NCBI GenBank assembly: GCA_023376005.1
Contig: CM042148.1
Span: 75,201,710-75,265,709, forward strand
Direction of reading: 5' to 3'
Source of the DNA: Doryteuthis pealeii
Taxonomy: Eukaryota; Mollusca; Cephalopoda; Myopsida; Loliginidae
DNA length: 64,000 nt
Shown here: piece by piece, positions 33,891-46,802 of the stretch
Layout of the letters: each line of letters opens with the position of its first letter
Numbering within the stretch: the first letter of the stretch is position 1
Made by a program: the position numbers and the translations under genes
The notes under the pieces: model-generated
Databases searched by the model: none
What the model saw: only the letters and a program-made list of their open reading frames with translations
Told to the model about the DNA's origin: nothing

Positions 33891-34215
33891 TTAAAGAAAA
33901 TCCTTGAAGCAGCACCACATAAAAAGTTAGCTGCACGGCCACTTGCCTCCTATTCTCAAAAATATCCGGGTAAGACGGACAAGACATGCTAGACATGCTG
34001 CGGAGAAGCAAGGACGACGTCATAAGTGACGATCTTCTATGGGCAACCTCATATGGCCACTCAGTTTTTACGTTGGTACGTGCTGTCTTTAAAAAAAATC
34101 CTTGAAAAGCAACAACAAACATACAAAAAAAAGCACTCTGAACGGGCCACTTGCCTCTATCACAAAAATCAGCCGAGTAAGACGAGCAAGACATGCTGTA
34201 AAAGCCTCTATATAG
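33890..34215. repeat. Duplicated unit, right-arm copy
   Basis: Counterpart of 5,885-6,310. A 174-residue minus-strand frame spans both units, but the left-arm equivalent is broken and no domain is recognised. Confidence 0.5.
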
Positions 34216-34374
34216 ATAAAGCAGCTCTGGATGCTTGCAGGGGATTTCCAGGAGGAAGGCATCACTGATAGGAAAGGGTCATGATGAATCCGTGCTGTCG
34301 CACGATATGATGATGATGATTTGAGATGATACGAGGTCTGTCCATAAACTAACTTACTCTGTTCTTGAATGAAC

Positions 34375-34690
34375 GGTTCCGCGACCTTGATGTATCGAGG
34401 TGGGGGTCAAGTGGCTTCGGCCCTGGATCTACAAATTAATAGCGTCGATCCCAGGGGGCTATCCCCCCAGGCAATACCTGCCCCCTCTATTTAAAGGGGC
34501 AGGGCTGGGTTTATTGTCCCAGTGAGTGCCCGAGGCGCCCCCTTGAGGGGGGAATGCCGACGGGATCGACGCATTTTTCACCTGCCACCCATTGAGCTTC
34601 GGTTTGGCGGTGTCCCACTTAATAGGGCCTTGTGCCTAACCGTACAAGTGGTGGGTAACGAGGTAATACAATGAACCGGTTTCCGTGACC
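34375..34690 (-). repeat. GC-rich dispersed element, right-arm copy
   Basis: Counterpart of 5,530-5,830 with several private single-base indels. The 11-bp inverted ends are kept. Confidence 0.7.
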
Positions 34691-35020
34691 TTGTATGTAT
34701 TTTTCCGCGACCTTGTATGTATTTTTCCAATCTCTCCGCCATGAGGCAGGTCAATTTTGAGCGGAGTTAAAGCCGATTTGAAATTCAAGAGTTTTTACTT
34801 CTCTAGATTGGTAGCCTAATCAAGACTAAATAATCCCGTCTACTCTGCTATTTTATCAGATATTAAATAACCCACAAATGTCGTTATGCCAGTTATAGAC
34901 AAAGTAACCAAACCAATATATATCAGTAACTAGGTGTTTGACATCCAATGTTCCGGCGCTATCTTAACTCAAATATAAAACTCTATCAATGATATTGAGC
35001 ACTGTCCTTTTAGATTATGT

Positions 35021-35166
35021 ACCACCTACTGTCAGCTCCCAGATGTTTTTACGGCATAGATCCGATTACCCAAGCTGTTGCTACTCATGCGCTGAGTCGT
35101 TGGGGAACGTTATAGAACCAGGAACCTAGCGATCTTTGGTGGGTGCTCTGCTGACTGAGTGTTTCT
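35021..35166 (-). mobile_element. SINE family A, degraded, right-arm copy
   Basis: Counterpart of 5,051-5,203. Confidence 0.6.
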
Positions 35167-35491
35167 ATTTAGGATATAATCAACACCTACATCGACGTAG
35201 TTCACGTTCTTTTCCATCGGTTCGGTTTTCTTAATTAAATAATTCAGTAAATTAATTCCCCTGGGCCAAATATCATTTCTCTCTCGAGAAAGAGAGGACA
35301 GGCGCTTTTTAATTCTGTTACTGTTTATAAAACCAGTTTAATTATTTAATTGTGTTTCTCTTCTTAATGGTTTCGTAAGGACAGATTTGATAAATACAAG
35401 GAAAAGGCTTCTCCAAAATTAATTCGTGTCTTTGCACAAGGATTTCTATCTGGATGAGTTTTGCCGAAAGGTCAAAAATTAATTTTTGATT

Positions 35492-35532
35492 TATATATAT
35501 ATATATATATTATATAATTATATATATATATT
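35492..35532. repeat. (TA)n microsatellite
   Basis: Expanded relative to the left arm (4,729-4,738), where only about five repeats exist. Confidence 0.9.
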
Positions 35533-35799
35533 AAAAGCATGATTTTAGCAACTATTTTCGGTATCTCCTCTTGTTTTCGCTGTTTTAAATAATCTGTCAA
35601 CAAGCTATTTCAGTTGCAGCAATGGACGGCGGACTTCGATCTTGAGGTGATTCTCCATGTGTTCTACTGTATTGGTGGTCAAAGACAGAACTGCTAGTTG
35701 GTTTAAAAATTGACCCTGTGTCACAAACTGCCCATGGCGAAGGGATTGGTAAATACATACCTTCAAGGCCGTGGAACCGGTTCACGCGCAGCATTTTTT

Positions 35800-36040
35800 T
35801 TTTTTATTCAATGCTTGATGGGTATTCAATTTTTTAACTCAATTTTTGACACATTTTTTAATCTCCTTTTTTTCTATTTAACTCATAGATACGACCCTAA
35901 TATGTACTACAACTCCGGTTCAGGGTGGACCTGGGAGTAATGGCGATAAAGAGTTACTTCACTTTGCCCAGATCTCCAGCATTGGAACTTCACCACTAGA
36001 TAAAGTTTAATGTCATACTCAGGACATTAAAAACCCTCAG
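35800..36040 (+). repeat. Family C repeat, intact right-arm copy
   Basis: Uninterrupted counterpart of 4,040-4,480, with a TTGATGGGTATTCAATTTTT start and a CTCCGGTTCAGGGTGGACC centre. Confidence 0.7.
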
Positions 36041-36092
36041 CCTCCGGCATATATATGATAAAAGAGTTTGGGGCTTGCCATAAGTGCAATCA

Positions 36093-36339
36093 TCAGTCAT
36101 CGGGGTGGCTTAAAGTCGGTAATAGCCAACCAACGAGGGAGTCTATCCCCTTTTCACTAGCGTTAGACCAAGGAGATTATTTTAGCGTCTGAGGTGGAGC
36201 GCCACACCTACCATCAGCTCCTTACTTTACCGCACAGACCCCTGTGCTATTCATAACGCTGAGTTGCCGAGGACCGGTATCGAACTAGGAAGCTTGTGAT
36301 TTCTAGCCTAACACTCTACCAACTGAGCTAAACCGGCCC
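36093..36339 (-). mobile_element. tRNA-derived SINE family A, right-arm copy
   Basis: Counterpart of 3,731-3,973, with intact box A- and box B-like segments on the minus strand. Confidence 0.88.
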
Positions 36340-37500
36340 TTATAAGTGCAATAGGATCATGAAAATAATTGGGTATGTTCAATATGGAGTCTGGTCAGGA
36401 TTACCTCCCCTTGTTTGCTGTTTGGCAATGAACACTAATTATTATCTGTTCTTCAACGTTAGTGAATTGTCTCATTTGGGTCAAATTAGATGCAATTTAA
36501 CGTCATACCAAGAACATGGAATCCCATATTAAACGACCTTGTGTCACACTTGAATAGATGGAGAGTCAATAAATACCATAGCTTTTAATATTTATCAAAT
36601 TTACGATTACCTGATTATGGTGTGGCTATATATGAGTATATAAGTTCTCTATTCTCTGTGAGAGGCACCTTTGTTGGAGAATGGAAAATGGCCGTATCCC
36701 AAAAGATCTTTTGTACAGCGAATATGTAAAAGGCTTCCGATCGGTTGATAGACCACGCCTACAATTTAAAGATGTCTGCAAGAGAGTCGTGAAGATATGC
36801 CATACTGAGACAAACACGTGGGAGATAGATGCAAAAAAATAAAACGGACTGGCGCCTTAACGTTAAGCAAGGCACGGAGAGGGGGTGAAGCGGAGAGGAG
36901 AGTGGGCTCGACAGCAAAGAGAGCCAGAAAGCATCACAATTTGTGTCATATCGCTGGTAAAGTTAATATTGTCGTTGATGTTATTATTGCAAACCAATCA
37001 ATCATGTTTTTTCTTTCTTAATATGTGAGACCTTTTATTTATTTTTTTTTCCACCGTTGATTCCTCACTTAGATATCATTTCCGGTTAATTATTTTTTCA
37101 TTTTCTCTAATCTAACATTGCAGCTTAATCATTTTTTGTTCGTGCAATATTTAATTGTATTATCGCTCACTTCATTTTTTCCCTCCTTTGCTGTTACCTT
37201 ACAATTTAACCTTCAGACTTCTTGTTTTTATTCTCTAATTTCCCTCTTGGAACCTTACAAAGTTATCTCCATAATTTAGGATTCTAATCTTTATTGCTCT
37301 CAATATTTGAAATGCTCCCCACTGAAGCAGGAATTAAGATTGCGAGGGACATTTTCTTGTTTGTTTGTTTAATTCCATTTAGAAAATCATTTTTTTTTTT
37401 AAAAAGGGGGGTTGAGCAGTGACCTTCGTAATCTCTTAGCGCCATCTTCCGCCTACGCCAATCATCCCCCATGATTAAATGAGTCCTTCTATTTAGGAAT
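36340..37500. other. Right-arm counterpart of left-arm 2.6-3.7 kb
   Basis: Conserved AT-rich DNA, including the single right-arm copy of the unclassified segment (36,750-36,975). Nothing coding. Confidence 0.5.
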
Positions 37501-37660
37501 GGTCTGATTCTGATCAATCGGTAGGGCATGCGCATAGGAACCACAAGGTTCCGGGTTCGATACCAGTCATCACCAACCCAGCGCATGAGTAGCACAGCTT
37601 GGATCAGTGTGGTAAAGTGGGGAGCTAATAGTAGGTGTGGCACTCCACCTCAGACGCATC
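37501..37660 (+). mobile_element. SINE family A, truncated, right-arm copy
   Basis: Counterpart of 2,401-2,556. Confidence 0.72.
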
Positions 37661-37872
37661 GTTAAAACGCCTTCTCCACCGAAACAGAAAGTAAAATTGA
37701 GAGGTCACTGGGAAACGTGGGGCTTTTTGGGTTGTTTAATTCTATTTGGAAAATCATTAAAAAAAAAAGTTGAACAGTGACATTCGTAATCCCTCACCGC
37801 CATCTTCAGCCCACACGAATCTTCAATTTCATAGAAATGACGACCACAGTAAGTTAGTACAAAGTTTGGTAA

Positions 37873-38317
37873 TTTTCACCTTTAGTTGGCTAAATTCCTA
37901 GCATAAAATGGTGCTTGCGAATTATCTGAAATGAACTTAATTGTTATTAAGAACACATTTTATGATAATTTTGTGTTAAAGCATGCAGTTGTGTTGTTTT
38001 CGAAAAAGTCTCTAAGATTTGTTTATTTAGAATGGAGACTTTGAAAATGGCTACCGGCTTGTTTCAAAGTGAAAATCAGCTGGCTAAATACCTAGCATAA
38101 AATTATCTGAAATGAACTTAATTGTTATTAAGGACACATTTTATGATAATTTTTGTGTTAAAGCATGCAGTTGGATTGTTTTCGAAAAAGTTTCTAAGAT
38201 TTGTTTATTTCGCACGGAAACTTTCAAAATAGCTACCGGCTTGTTTCAGAGTCAAAGCCAAGAAAGGTTACTCTAATTGCCTTATTTGCTAGGAATTTAA
38301 CCAACTAAAGGTGAAAA
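37873..38317. mobile_element. MITE-like element, right-arm copy
   Basis: Reverse-complement counterpart of 1,740-2,184, with the same terminal inverted repeats and internal duplication. Confidence 0.7.
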
Positions 38318-38339
38318 TGACCCAAAGTTTTTTTGGATG

Positions 38340-39350
38340 TTTTTAAAGATAAAAAACGCAAGTAAAAAAAAAATATTAACTACAGTAGCAATATAACAAA
38401 AATAACCTTCAGAGCGATGTAGAATTAATTTTTGAAAGATATTGACTAATAGAATGGGTGCTAAAAATTCAATGCAAGAGGGTTTGTATCATAAGTAAGC
38501 AAAATCATTAAATTCATTAAAGGAGTAAAAGAAAACAATTTGAAATAAAAACTTAGTTCTGTCCCCCTCAAATAATATTTTACACAAATTTTACGCAAAA
38601 TCGTAGATATTTGTTTATTTGTAAACTATTTAGTTAACATTTTTGTTACTGAAAAAGGGCAAGATTGAAAAAAAATCATAAAAATTGATTACAAATTTCG
38701 CAAATATTTTTTTCCATTTAAAGTAATAATACAACTTTTAATTAATTTCTTATTTATTTATTTGAATTGTTATTATTACGATGGAAATGATTCAAATGTT
38801 GAATTATAAGGAACAGCTTTTATTCATTTTATTAATATTAATATTGAATATTCTTTTAAATGAATAAAAAGATATATAATACAGGGCTGTTCTTTATTCT
38901 ATGTATTAAGAATTTTGGGTGTTGTGACGTAATCACTGACGTAGTTCTAGTTACAGACATTCTGACATCGAATTTCCATTATTGATTAAAAAAGATGACA
39001 TATGAAACTATTGTTTCTGTTGTAAGTGCGATTCATGATATTGATCCTTCGATTTAGGAATAATTCGAACTCGGTAACCTTTTTGTCAAACTTGGGAGTC
39101 TTCATGAAACTTCGAACCGAACCTTTTATTCAATCCACGCCGGTAGGCCGTGCTCATTCCCTATGTACCTATGACCGGGTACAAGTGTTAAGTTATTTAT
39201 ATTAAGTATTATATCTTATTATCACCATTGGCAAGTATTGAACCTGCAGAAAAATTGATACTCAGAACTAAATTAACATTTATATCCGTTGTACTATATG
39301 GATTCATACCTTTCCCAAGGGTATTAGCGCTATGTGAAATGCCAACAGGC
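38340..39350. other. Right-arm counterpart of left-arm 0.7-1.7 kb
   Basis: Conserved AT-rich DNA. The SINE B sequence near 39,300-39,348 lacks its tRNA-like head because of the deletion junction. Confidence 0.55.
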
Positions 39351-39492
39351 TTCATGGCTCGCAGCAGGGCTGGGCTGCTGTCACACTCGAGGAAACATAA
39401 AATGTCTTCTTGACAGCATGCACAACATGGGAGGAATCAAATCACTCACTGCTGACCCTCATCTATCGTTCTCGATAGGAGAGTCCACCACC

Positions 39493-39510
39493 ACACACAC
39501 ACACACACAC

Positions 39511-39568
<58 letters not shown>

Positions 39569-39577
39569 ATATATATT
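39493..39577. repeat. (AC)n(AT)n microsatellite
   Basis: Outer end of the right arm, bordering the satellite. Confidence 0.95.
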
Positions 39578-39610
39578 AGTAGGCTTGCTCCTTCATCTTC
39601 CCACTGAACA

Positions 39611-42600
39611 ATTTCTATTTGGCATTTATGAGTCAACAATTGGCTATGATAATATTGATGCTTCAATTTAGGAAGGGGTAAATGATTCTAATTAGCATTT
39701 CAAAGTTAATAGCTGTCCATGATGATATTGATGCTTCTATTCAGAAAGGAGTAAATCATTCTAATTTGTATTTCCGAGTTAACAGTTATCCATGATGATA
39801 TTGATGCTTCTATTTATGAATGAGTAATTCTAAAGATTCTAATTAGAATTTCATTCTTAACGTCTCTACATGATCATACTGATGCTTCTATTTAGAAAGG
39901 TGTGGGTGATTCTAATTAGGATATCCGAGTTAACAGCTGTCCATGATGATATTGATGCTTCTATTTATGAATGAGTAATTCTAAAGATTCTAATTATAAT
40001 TTCATTCTTAACGTCTCTACATGATGATACTGATGCTTCTATTTAGAAAGGTGTGGGTGATTCTAATTAGCATATCCGAGTTAACAGCTGTCCATGATGA
40101 TATTGATGCTTCTATTTAGGAACGAGTAATTCTAAAGATTCTAATTAGAATTTCATTCTTAACGTCTGTACATGATGATACTGATGCTTCTATTTAGAAA
40201 GGTGTGGGTGATTCTAATTAGCATATCCGAGTTAACAGCTGTCCATGATGATATTGATGCTTCTATTTAGGAACGAGTAATTCTAAAGATTCTAATTATA
40301 ATTTCATTCTTAACGTCTCTACATGATGATACTGATGCTTCTATGTAGAAAGGTGTGGGTGATTCTAATTAGCATATCCGAGTTAACAGCTGTCCATGAT
40401 GATATTGATGCTTCTATTTAGGAACGAGTAATTCTAAAGATTCTAATTAGAATTTCATTCTTAACGTCTGTACATGATGATACTGATGCTTCTATTTAGA
40501 AAGGTGTGGGTGATTCTAATTAGCATATCCGAGTTTAACAGCTGTCCATGATGATATTGATGCTTCTATTTATGAATGAGTAATTCTACAGATTCTAATT
40601 AGAATTTCATTCTTAACGTCTGTACATGATGATACTGATGCTTCTATTTAGAAAGGTGTGGGTGATTCTAATTAGCATATCCGAGTTAACAGCTGTCCAT
40701 GATGATATTGATGCTTCTATTTAGGAACGAGTAATTCTAAAGATTCTAATTAGAATTTCATTCTTAACGTCTCTACATGATGATACTGATGCTTCTATTT
40801 AGAAAGGTGTGGGTGATTCTAATTAGCATATCCGAGTTAACAGTTATCCATGATGATATTGATGCTTCTATTTAGGAATGAGTAATTCTAAAGATTCTAA
40901 TTAGAATTTCATTCTTAACGTCTCTACATGATCATACTGATGCTTCTATTTAGAAAGGTGTGGGTGATTCTAATTAGCATATCCGAGTTAACAGCTGTCC
41001 ATGATGATATTGATGCTTCTATTTAGGAATGAGTAATTCTAAAGATTCTAATTAGAATTTCATTCTTAACGTCTCTACATGATCATACTGATGCTTCTAT
41101 TTAGAAAGGTGTGGGTGATTCTAATTAGCATATCCGAGTTAACAGCTGTCCATGATGATATTGATGCTTCTATTTAGGAATGAGTAATTCTAAAGATTCT
41201 AATTAGAATTTCATTCTTAACGTCTCTACATGATCATACTGATGCTTCTATTTAGAAAGGTGTGGGTGATTCTAATTAGCATATCCGAGTTAACAGCTGT
41301 CCATGATGATATTGATGCTTCTATTTAGGAATGAGTAATTCTAAAGATTCTAATTAGAATTTCATTCTTAACGTCTGTACATGATGATACTGATGCTTCT
41401 ATGTAGAAAGGTGTGGGTGATTCTAATTAGCATATCCGAGTTAACAGCTGTCCATGATGATATTGATGCTTCTATTTAGGAATGAGTAATTCTAAAGATT
41501 TTAATTATAATTTCATTCTTAACGTCTCTACATGATCATACTGATGCTTCTATGTAGAAAGGTGTGGGGTGATTCTAATTAGCATATCCGAGTTAACAGC
41601 TGTCCATGATGATATTGATGCTTCTATTTAGGAATGAGTAATTCTAAAGATTCTAATTAGAATTTCATTCTTAACGTCTCTACATGATCATACTGATGCT
41701 TCTATTTAGAAAGGTGTGGGTGATTCTAATTAGCATATCCGAGTTAACAGCTGTCCATGATGATATTGATGCTTCTATTTAGGAATGAGTAATTCTAAAG
41801 ATTCTAATTAGAATTTCATTCTTAACGTCTCTACATGATCATACTGATGCTTCTATTTAGAAAGGTGTGGGTGATTCTAATTAGCATATCCGAGTTAACA
41901 GCTGTCCATGATGATATTGATGCTTCTATTTAGGAATGAGTAATTCTAAAGATTCTAATTAGAATTTCATTCTTAACGTCTCTACATGATCATACTGATG
42001 CTTCTATTTAGAAAGGTGTGGGTGATTCTAATTAGCATATCCGAGTTAACAGCTGTCCATGATGATATTGATGCTTCTATTTAGGAATGAGTAATTCTAA
42101 AGATTCTAATTAGAATTTCATTCTTAACGTCTCTACATGATCATACTGATGCTTCTATGTAGAAAGGTGTGGGTGATTCTAATTAGCATATCCGAGTTAA
42201 CAGCTGTCCATGATGATATTGATGCTTCTATTTAGGAATGAGTAATTCTAAAGATTTTAATTATAATTTCATTCTTAACGTCTCTACATGATCATACTGA
42301 TGCTTCTATGTAGAAAGGTGTGGGTGATTCTAATTAGCATATCCGAGTTAACAGCTGTCCATGATGATATTGATGCTTCTATTTAGGAATGAGTAATTCT
42401 AAAGATTCTAATTAGAATTTCATTCTTAACGTCTCTACATGATCATACTGATGCTTCTATGTAGAAAGGTGTGGGTGATTCTAATTAGCATATCCGAGTT
42501 AACAGCTGTCCATGATGATATTGATGCTTCTATTTAGGAATGAGTAATTCTAAAGATTCTAATTAGAATTTCATTCTTAACGTCTCTACATGATCATACT

Positions 42601-45330
42601 GATGCTTCTATTTAGAAAGGTGTGGGTGATTCTAATTAGCATATCCGAGTTAACAGCTGTCCATGATGATATTGATGCTTCTATTTAGGAATGAGTAATT
42701 CTAAAGATTCTAATTAGAATTTCATTCTTAACGTCTCTACATGATCATACTGATGCTTCTATTTAGAAAGGTGTGGGTGATTCTAATTAGCATATCCGAG
42801 TTAACAGCTGTCCATGATGATATTGATGCTTCTATTTAGGAATGAGTAATTCTAAAGATTCTAATTAGAATTTCATTCTTAACGTCTCTACATGATCATA
42901 CTGATGCTTCTATTTAGAAAGGTGTGGGTGATTCTAATTAGCATATCCGAGTTAACAGCTGTCCATGATGATATTGATGCTTCTATTTAGGAATGAGTAA
43001 TTCTAAAGATTCTAATTAGAATTTCATTCTTAACGTCTCTACATGATCATACTGATGCTTCTATTTAGAAAGGTGTGGGTGATTCTAATTAGCATATCCG
43101 AGTTAACAGTTATCCATGATGATATTGATGCTTCTATTTATGAATGAGTAATTCTAAAGATTCTAATTAGAATTTCATTCTTAACGTCTGTACATGATGA
43201 TACTGATGCTTCTATTTAGAAAGGTGTGGGTGATTCTAATTAGCATATCCGAGTTAACAGCTGTCCATGATGATATTGATGCTTCTATTTATGAATGAGT
43301 AATTCTAAAGATTCTAATTAGAATTTCATTCTTAACGTCTGTACATGATGATACTGATGCTTCTATTTAGAAAGGTGTGGGTGATTCTAATTAGCATATC
43401 CGAGTTAACAGCTGTCCATGATGATATTGATGCTTCTATTTATGAATGAGTAATTCTAAAGATTCTAATTAGAATTTCATTCTTAACGTCTGTACATGAT
43501 GATACTGATGCTTCTATTTAGAAAGGTGTGGGTGATTCTAATTAGCATATCCGAGTTAACAGCTGGCCATGATGATATTGGTCCTTCTATTTATGAATGA
43601 GTAATTCTAAAGATTCTAATTAGAATTTCATTCTTAACGTCTGTACATGATGATACTGATGCTTCTATTTAGAAAGGTGTGGGTGATTCTAATTAGCATA
43701 TCCGAGTTAACAGCTGTCCATGATGATATTGATGCTTCTATTTATGAATGAGTAATTCTAAAGATTCTAATTAGAATTTCATTCTTAACGTCTGTACATG
43801 ATGATACTGATGCTTCTATTTAGAAAGGTGTGGGTGATTCTAATTAGCATATCCGAGTTAACAGCTGGTCCATGATGATATTGATGCTTCTATTTATGAA
43901 TGAGTAATTCTAAAGATTCTAATTAGAATTTCATTCTTAACGTCTCTACATGATGATACTGATGCTTCTATTTAGAAAGGTGTGGGTGATTCTAATTAGC
44001 ATATCCGAGTTAACAGCTGTCCATGATGATATTGATGCTTCTATTTATGAATGAGTAATTCTAAATTCTAATTAGAATTTCATTCTTAACGTCTGTACAT
44101 GATGATACTGATGCTTCTATTTAGAAAGGTGTGGGTGATTCTAATTAGCATATCCGAGTTAACAGCTGGCCATGATGATATTGGTCCTTCTATTTATGAA
44201 TGAGTAATTCTAAAGATTCTAATTAGAATTTCATTCTTAAACGTCTGTACATGATGATACTGATGCTTCTATTAGAAAGGGTGGGTGATTCTAATAGCAT
44301 TACCGAGTTAACAGCTGTCCATGAATGATATTGATGCTTCTATTTATGAAATGAGTAATTCTAAAGATTCTAATTAGAATTCATTCTTAACGTCTGTACA
44401 TGATGATACTGATGCTTCTATTTAGAAAGGTGTGGGTGATTCTAATTAGCATATCCGAGTTAACAGCTGTCCATGATGATATTGATGCTTCTATTTAGGA
44501 ATGAGTAATTCTAAAGATTCTAATTAGAATTTCATTCTTAACGTCTGTACATGATGATACTGATGCTTCTATTTAGAAAGGTGTGGGTGATTCTAATTAG
44601 CATATCCGAGTTAACAGCTGTCCATGATGATATTGATGCTTCTATTTAGGAATGAGTAATTCTAAAGTTCTAATTAGAATTTCATTCTTAACGTCTCTAC
44701 ATGATCATACTGATGCTTCTATTTAGAAAGGTGTGGGTGATTCTAATTAGCATATCCGAGTTAACAGCTGTCCATGATGATATTGGTCCTTCTATTTAGG
44801 AAAGAGTGAATATTCCAATTAGAATTTCATTCTTAACAGATATCCATGATTATATTGGTGTTTCTGTTTAGGAAGGAGTAGATTATTCTAATTAGTATTT
44901 CAGAGTTAACGGTTGTCCATGATGATATTGATACATCTATTTAGGAAAGAGGGAACGATTCTAATTAGCAGTTCATAGTAGTTATGATAATATTGATGCT
45001 TCTATTTAGGAAGGGGTGAAGAATTTTAATTGGCATTTCATCATTAACATTTGACCATGATAATACTGATGCTTCTATTCATTAACTAGAGAAGAATTCT
45101 AATTAGAATTTCCTGGTTAACTGCTGTCCATGATAGTATTGATACTTCTGTTTAGGAAGGGTTTAATGATTTTAACTGGAATTTCCGAGATTATACTGAT
45201 GATTCTATTTAGGAAGTCGTAAAAGCATTCTTATTAGAATTTTAGAATTAACAGCTATCTATGATTATACTGGTGCTTTGCTTTAGGAAGGAGTGAAGTA
45301 TTCTAGTTGGTATTTCAGCCCTATCTTGGT
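39611..45330. repeat. 151-bp satellite array with dimeric higher-order unit
   Basis: The homogeneous core (about 39,800-44,800, roughly 33 copies) has a period of 151 bp. Each unit has monomer A (78 bp, starting GATTCTAATTAGCATATCC) and monomer B (73 bp, starting GATTCTAATTAGAATTTC). The two are clearly related: both contain TTCTAATTAG, CATGAT, and TGATGCTTCTATTTA. At both edges (39,611-39,800 and 44,800-45,330) the pattern decays to diverged single monomers of about 70-80 bp. Units fall into blocks by shared variants (CTCTACATGATCAT against CTGTACATGATGAT; TATTTAGGAATGAG against TATTTATGAATGAG). No coding frame. Confidence 0.97.
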
Positions 45331-46050
45331 TCTATTGAACATGGTGTGTTGTTTTTTGTTCACACAGACACACACAGAGGCACACAGGCACACATACACA
45401 CACTTATATATATATATAGTATTAAGTATTAAAACTTTTTATTCTAATCTATATAATTAAAGTGGTATTCCTAAAAAATACGACCGTTAACATCTTGAAA
45501 CACCCTGTGGTTAATAATGAGACCATCCAAATGCAAAAATATAAATCCTGATTATCTGGTATAGCTAACGCGCCGAATTCTTATTTCTTATGGTTTCGTC
45601 ACCTCAGCTAAATAATTGACCATTCCGTTTTATTATAAAAAAAAGAAAGGGAAGAAAAGGGATATTCTACACAGTAAAATATAATAACAAACAAAGAAAG
45701 AGAGTAGGGAAAAGATAGAGAGATATGGTGAGTGCGCGAAACGATAATGCGAATATGTTTCAATTGGACATAATGAAAAGATGAAGAAAAGGAAAGAAGG
45801 AAAAAAAGAGTGCAAGAAAGTTAAATTAAGATTATTATACTTTTTACATATTGAACTATATAACAATAGCTCTTAGGTAAACATATCAAACGTTGTAATA
45901 ATTAAATTATCATACTGTGGTATATCCACAGGTTCCGCTTGCCCTATTCATAATTCGTTCCTGGCTTAAGTCAAATACATTTGGTTGATATAGTAACCCT
46001 TGATGGATCTTTTTATGTCGAATTCAGTTTAACAATTATGATCTCTACTT
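45331..46050. other. AT-rich flank of the satellite
   Basis: Contains short (CA)n and (TA)n near 45,360-45,420 and part of a segment shared with 8,150-8,280 (CATACTGTGGT and TTGCTTTGTAA-like context). No gene. Confidence 0.5.
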
Positions 46051-46051
46051 A

Positions 46052-46076
46052 CATATATATTATATATATATATATA

Positions 46077-46121
<45 letters not shown>

Positions 46122-46133
46122 TGTGTGTGTGTG
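46052..46133. repeat. (TA)n(TG)n microsatellite
   Basis: Lies about 95 bp downstream (minus sense) of a hammerhead-like motif. Confidence 0.95.
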
Positions 46134-46225
46134 TGAATAAAAGGACGTGAATCCGACGGTATATAGTATAATAAAAAAAATTTAAAAAACACAGTTTTAA
46201 AATGAGTTAAGTGGTGAGTTTATTG

Positions 46226-46272
46226 GCCGACGCTGCAGTGTTTCGATCTATTAATTAGATCATCTTCAAGGC
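46226..46272 (-). ncRNA. Degenerate hammerhead-like motif
   Basis: On the minus strand GCC/GGC forms a short stem I. A CTTGAAGA core has one extra base. GATCTA/TAGATC gives a six-pair stem II (46,245-46,261). GAAA (46,241-46,244), a stem III of CACTGCAGCG and GTC follow. Recognisable but probably inactive. Confidence 0.4.
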
Positions 46273-46536
46273 TTTTGTTGGTATGTGGAAGGTGATAAAA
46301 ATTTTTTATCTCAGAATAAGGAGAAAGGCGAGTAATAGTTCTTGTTTAAAATTTGAAGTCTGAGAAAAAAGAACGTTGAAAAAATGAACGGTTTGAAATA
46401 TGACGTCAAATATTCTTTTTTTGCGTTGTGAGTATTAGAATGCGTAAGTGTTTGTATCGAAAAAAACATTGTGCATTTTTTATGTGTCTATGAATGTGTG
46501 GTTGCGCGCGTGTGTATAAAGTCGAAACTAACCTCA

Positions 46537-46557
46537 ATATATATATATATATATATA

Positions 46558-46602
<45 letters not shown>
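46537..46602. repeat. (TA)n microsatellite
   Basis: Two (TA)n runs around AATTA. Confidence 0.95.
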
Positions 46603-46605
<3 letters not shown>

Positions 46606-46802
46606 CAACCTCTCCGCACCAACAGGATGTATCACAAGATTTTAAGCGAAAAATTTTTAAGTGAAATTTTCTTACTCCTACACTGGTTGCCATACCAAAT
46701 TCAAAGAGTCCAGTCTGTCCAACTATTTACCCATAGCTTGGAAGAGAATATTTGGATGTTTACCTTTCCCAATGATATTAGCGCTATGTGAAATGCATTG
46801 GA
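46606..46802 (-). mobile_element. SINE family B, 3' two thirds
   Basis: Carries ACCTCTCCGCACCAACAGG, CCAGTCTGTCC, TTTACCCATAGC and GGTATTAGCGC-like segments of family B. The tRNA-like head is absent. Confidence 0.7.

Larger units (their letters stand above)
29424..39577 (-). repeat. Right arm of the giant inverted repeat
   Basis: Reverse-complement copy of 1-10,768 with the same repeats in mirrored order. At its inner end the homology breaks at 29,424, where this arm runs into a second RT fragment that the left arm lacks at that point. At its outer end it stops at an (AC)n(AT)n tract, immediately followed by the 151-bp satellite. Where a third copy allows a check (the GC-rich element at 50.2 kb), several single-base indels are private to this arm. 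That suggests it is the more damaged or less well polished copy. Confidence 0.93.

Noticed and set aside
33670..34194. 174-residue minus-strand frame as a gene
   Set aside because: Its left-arm counterpart (5,990-6,480) is split by indels, it spans a duplicated repeat, and I recognise no domain.
39611..45330. CRISPR-like array
   Set aside because: There are no unique spacers. The whole 151-bp unit repeats, as in a eukaryotic satellite, and the surroundings are animal repeats.
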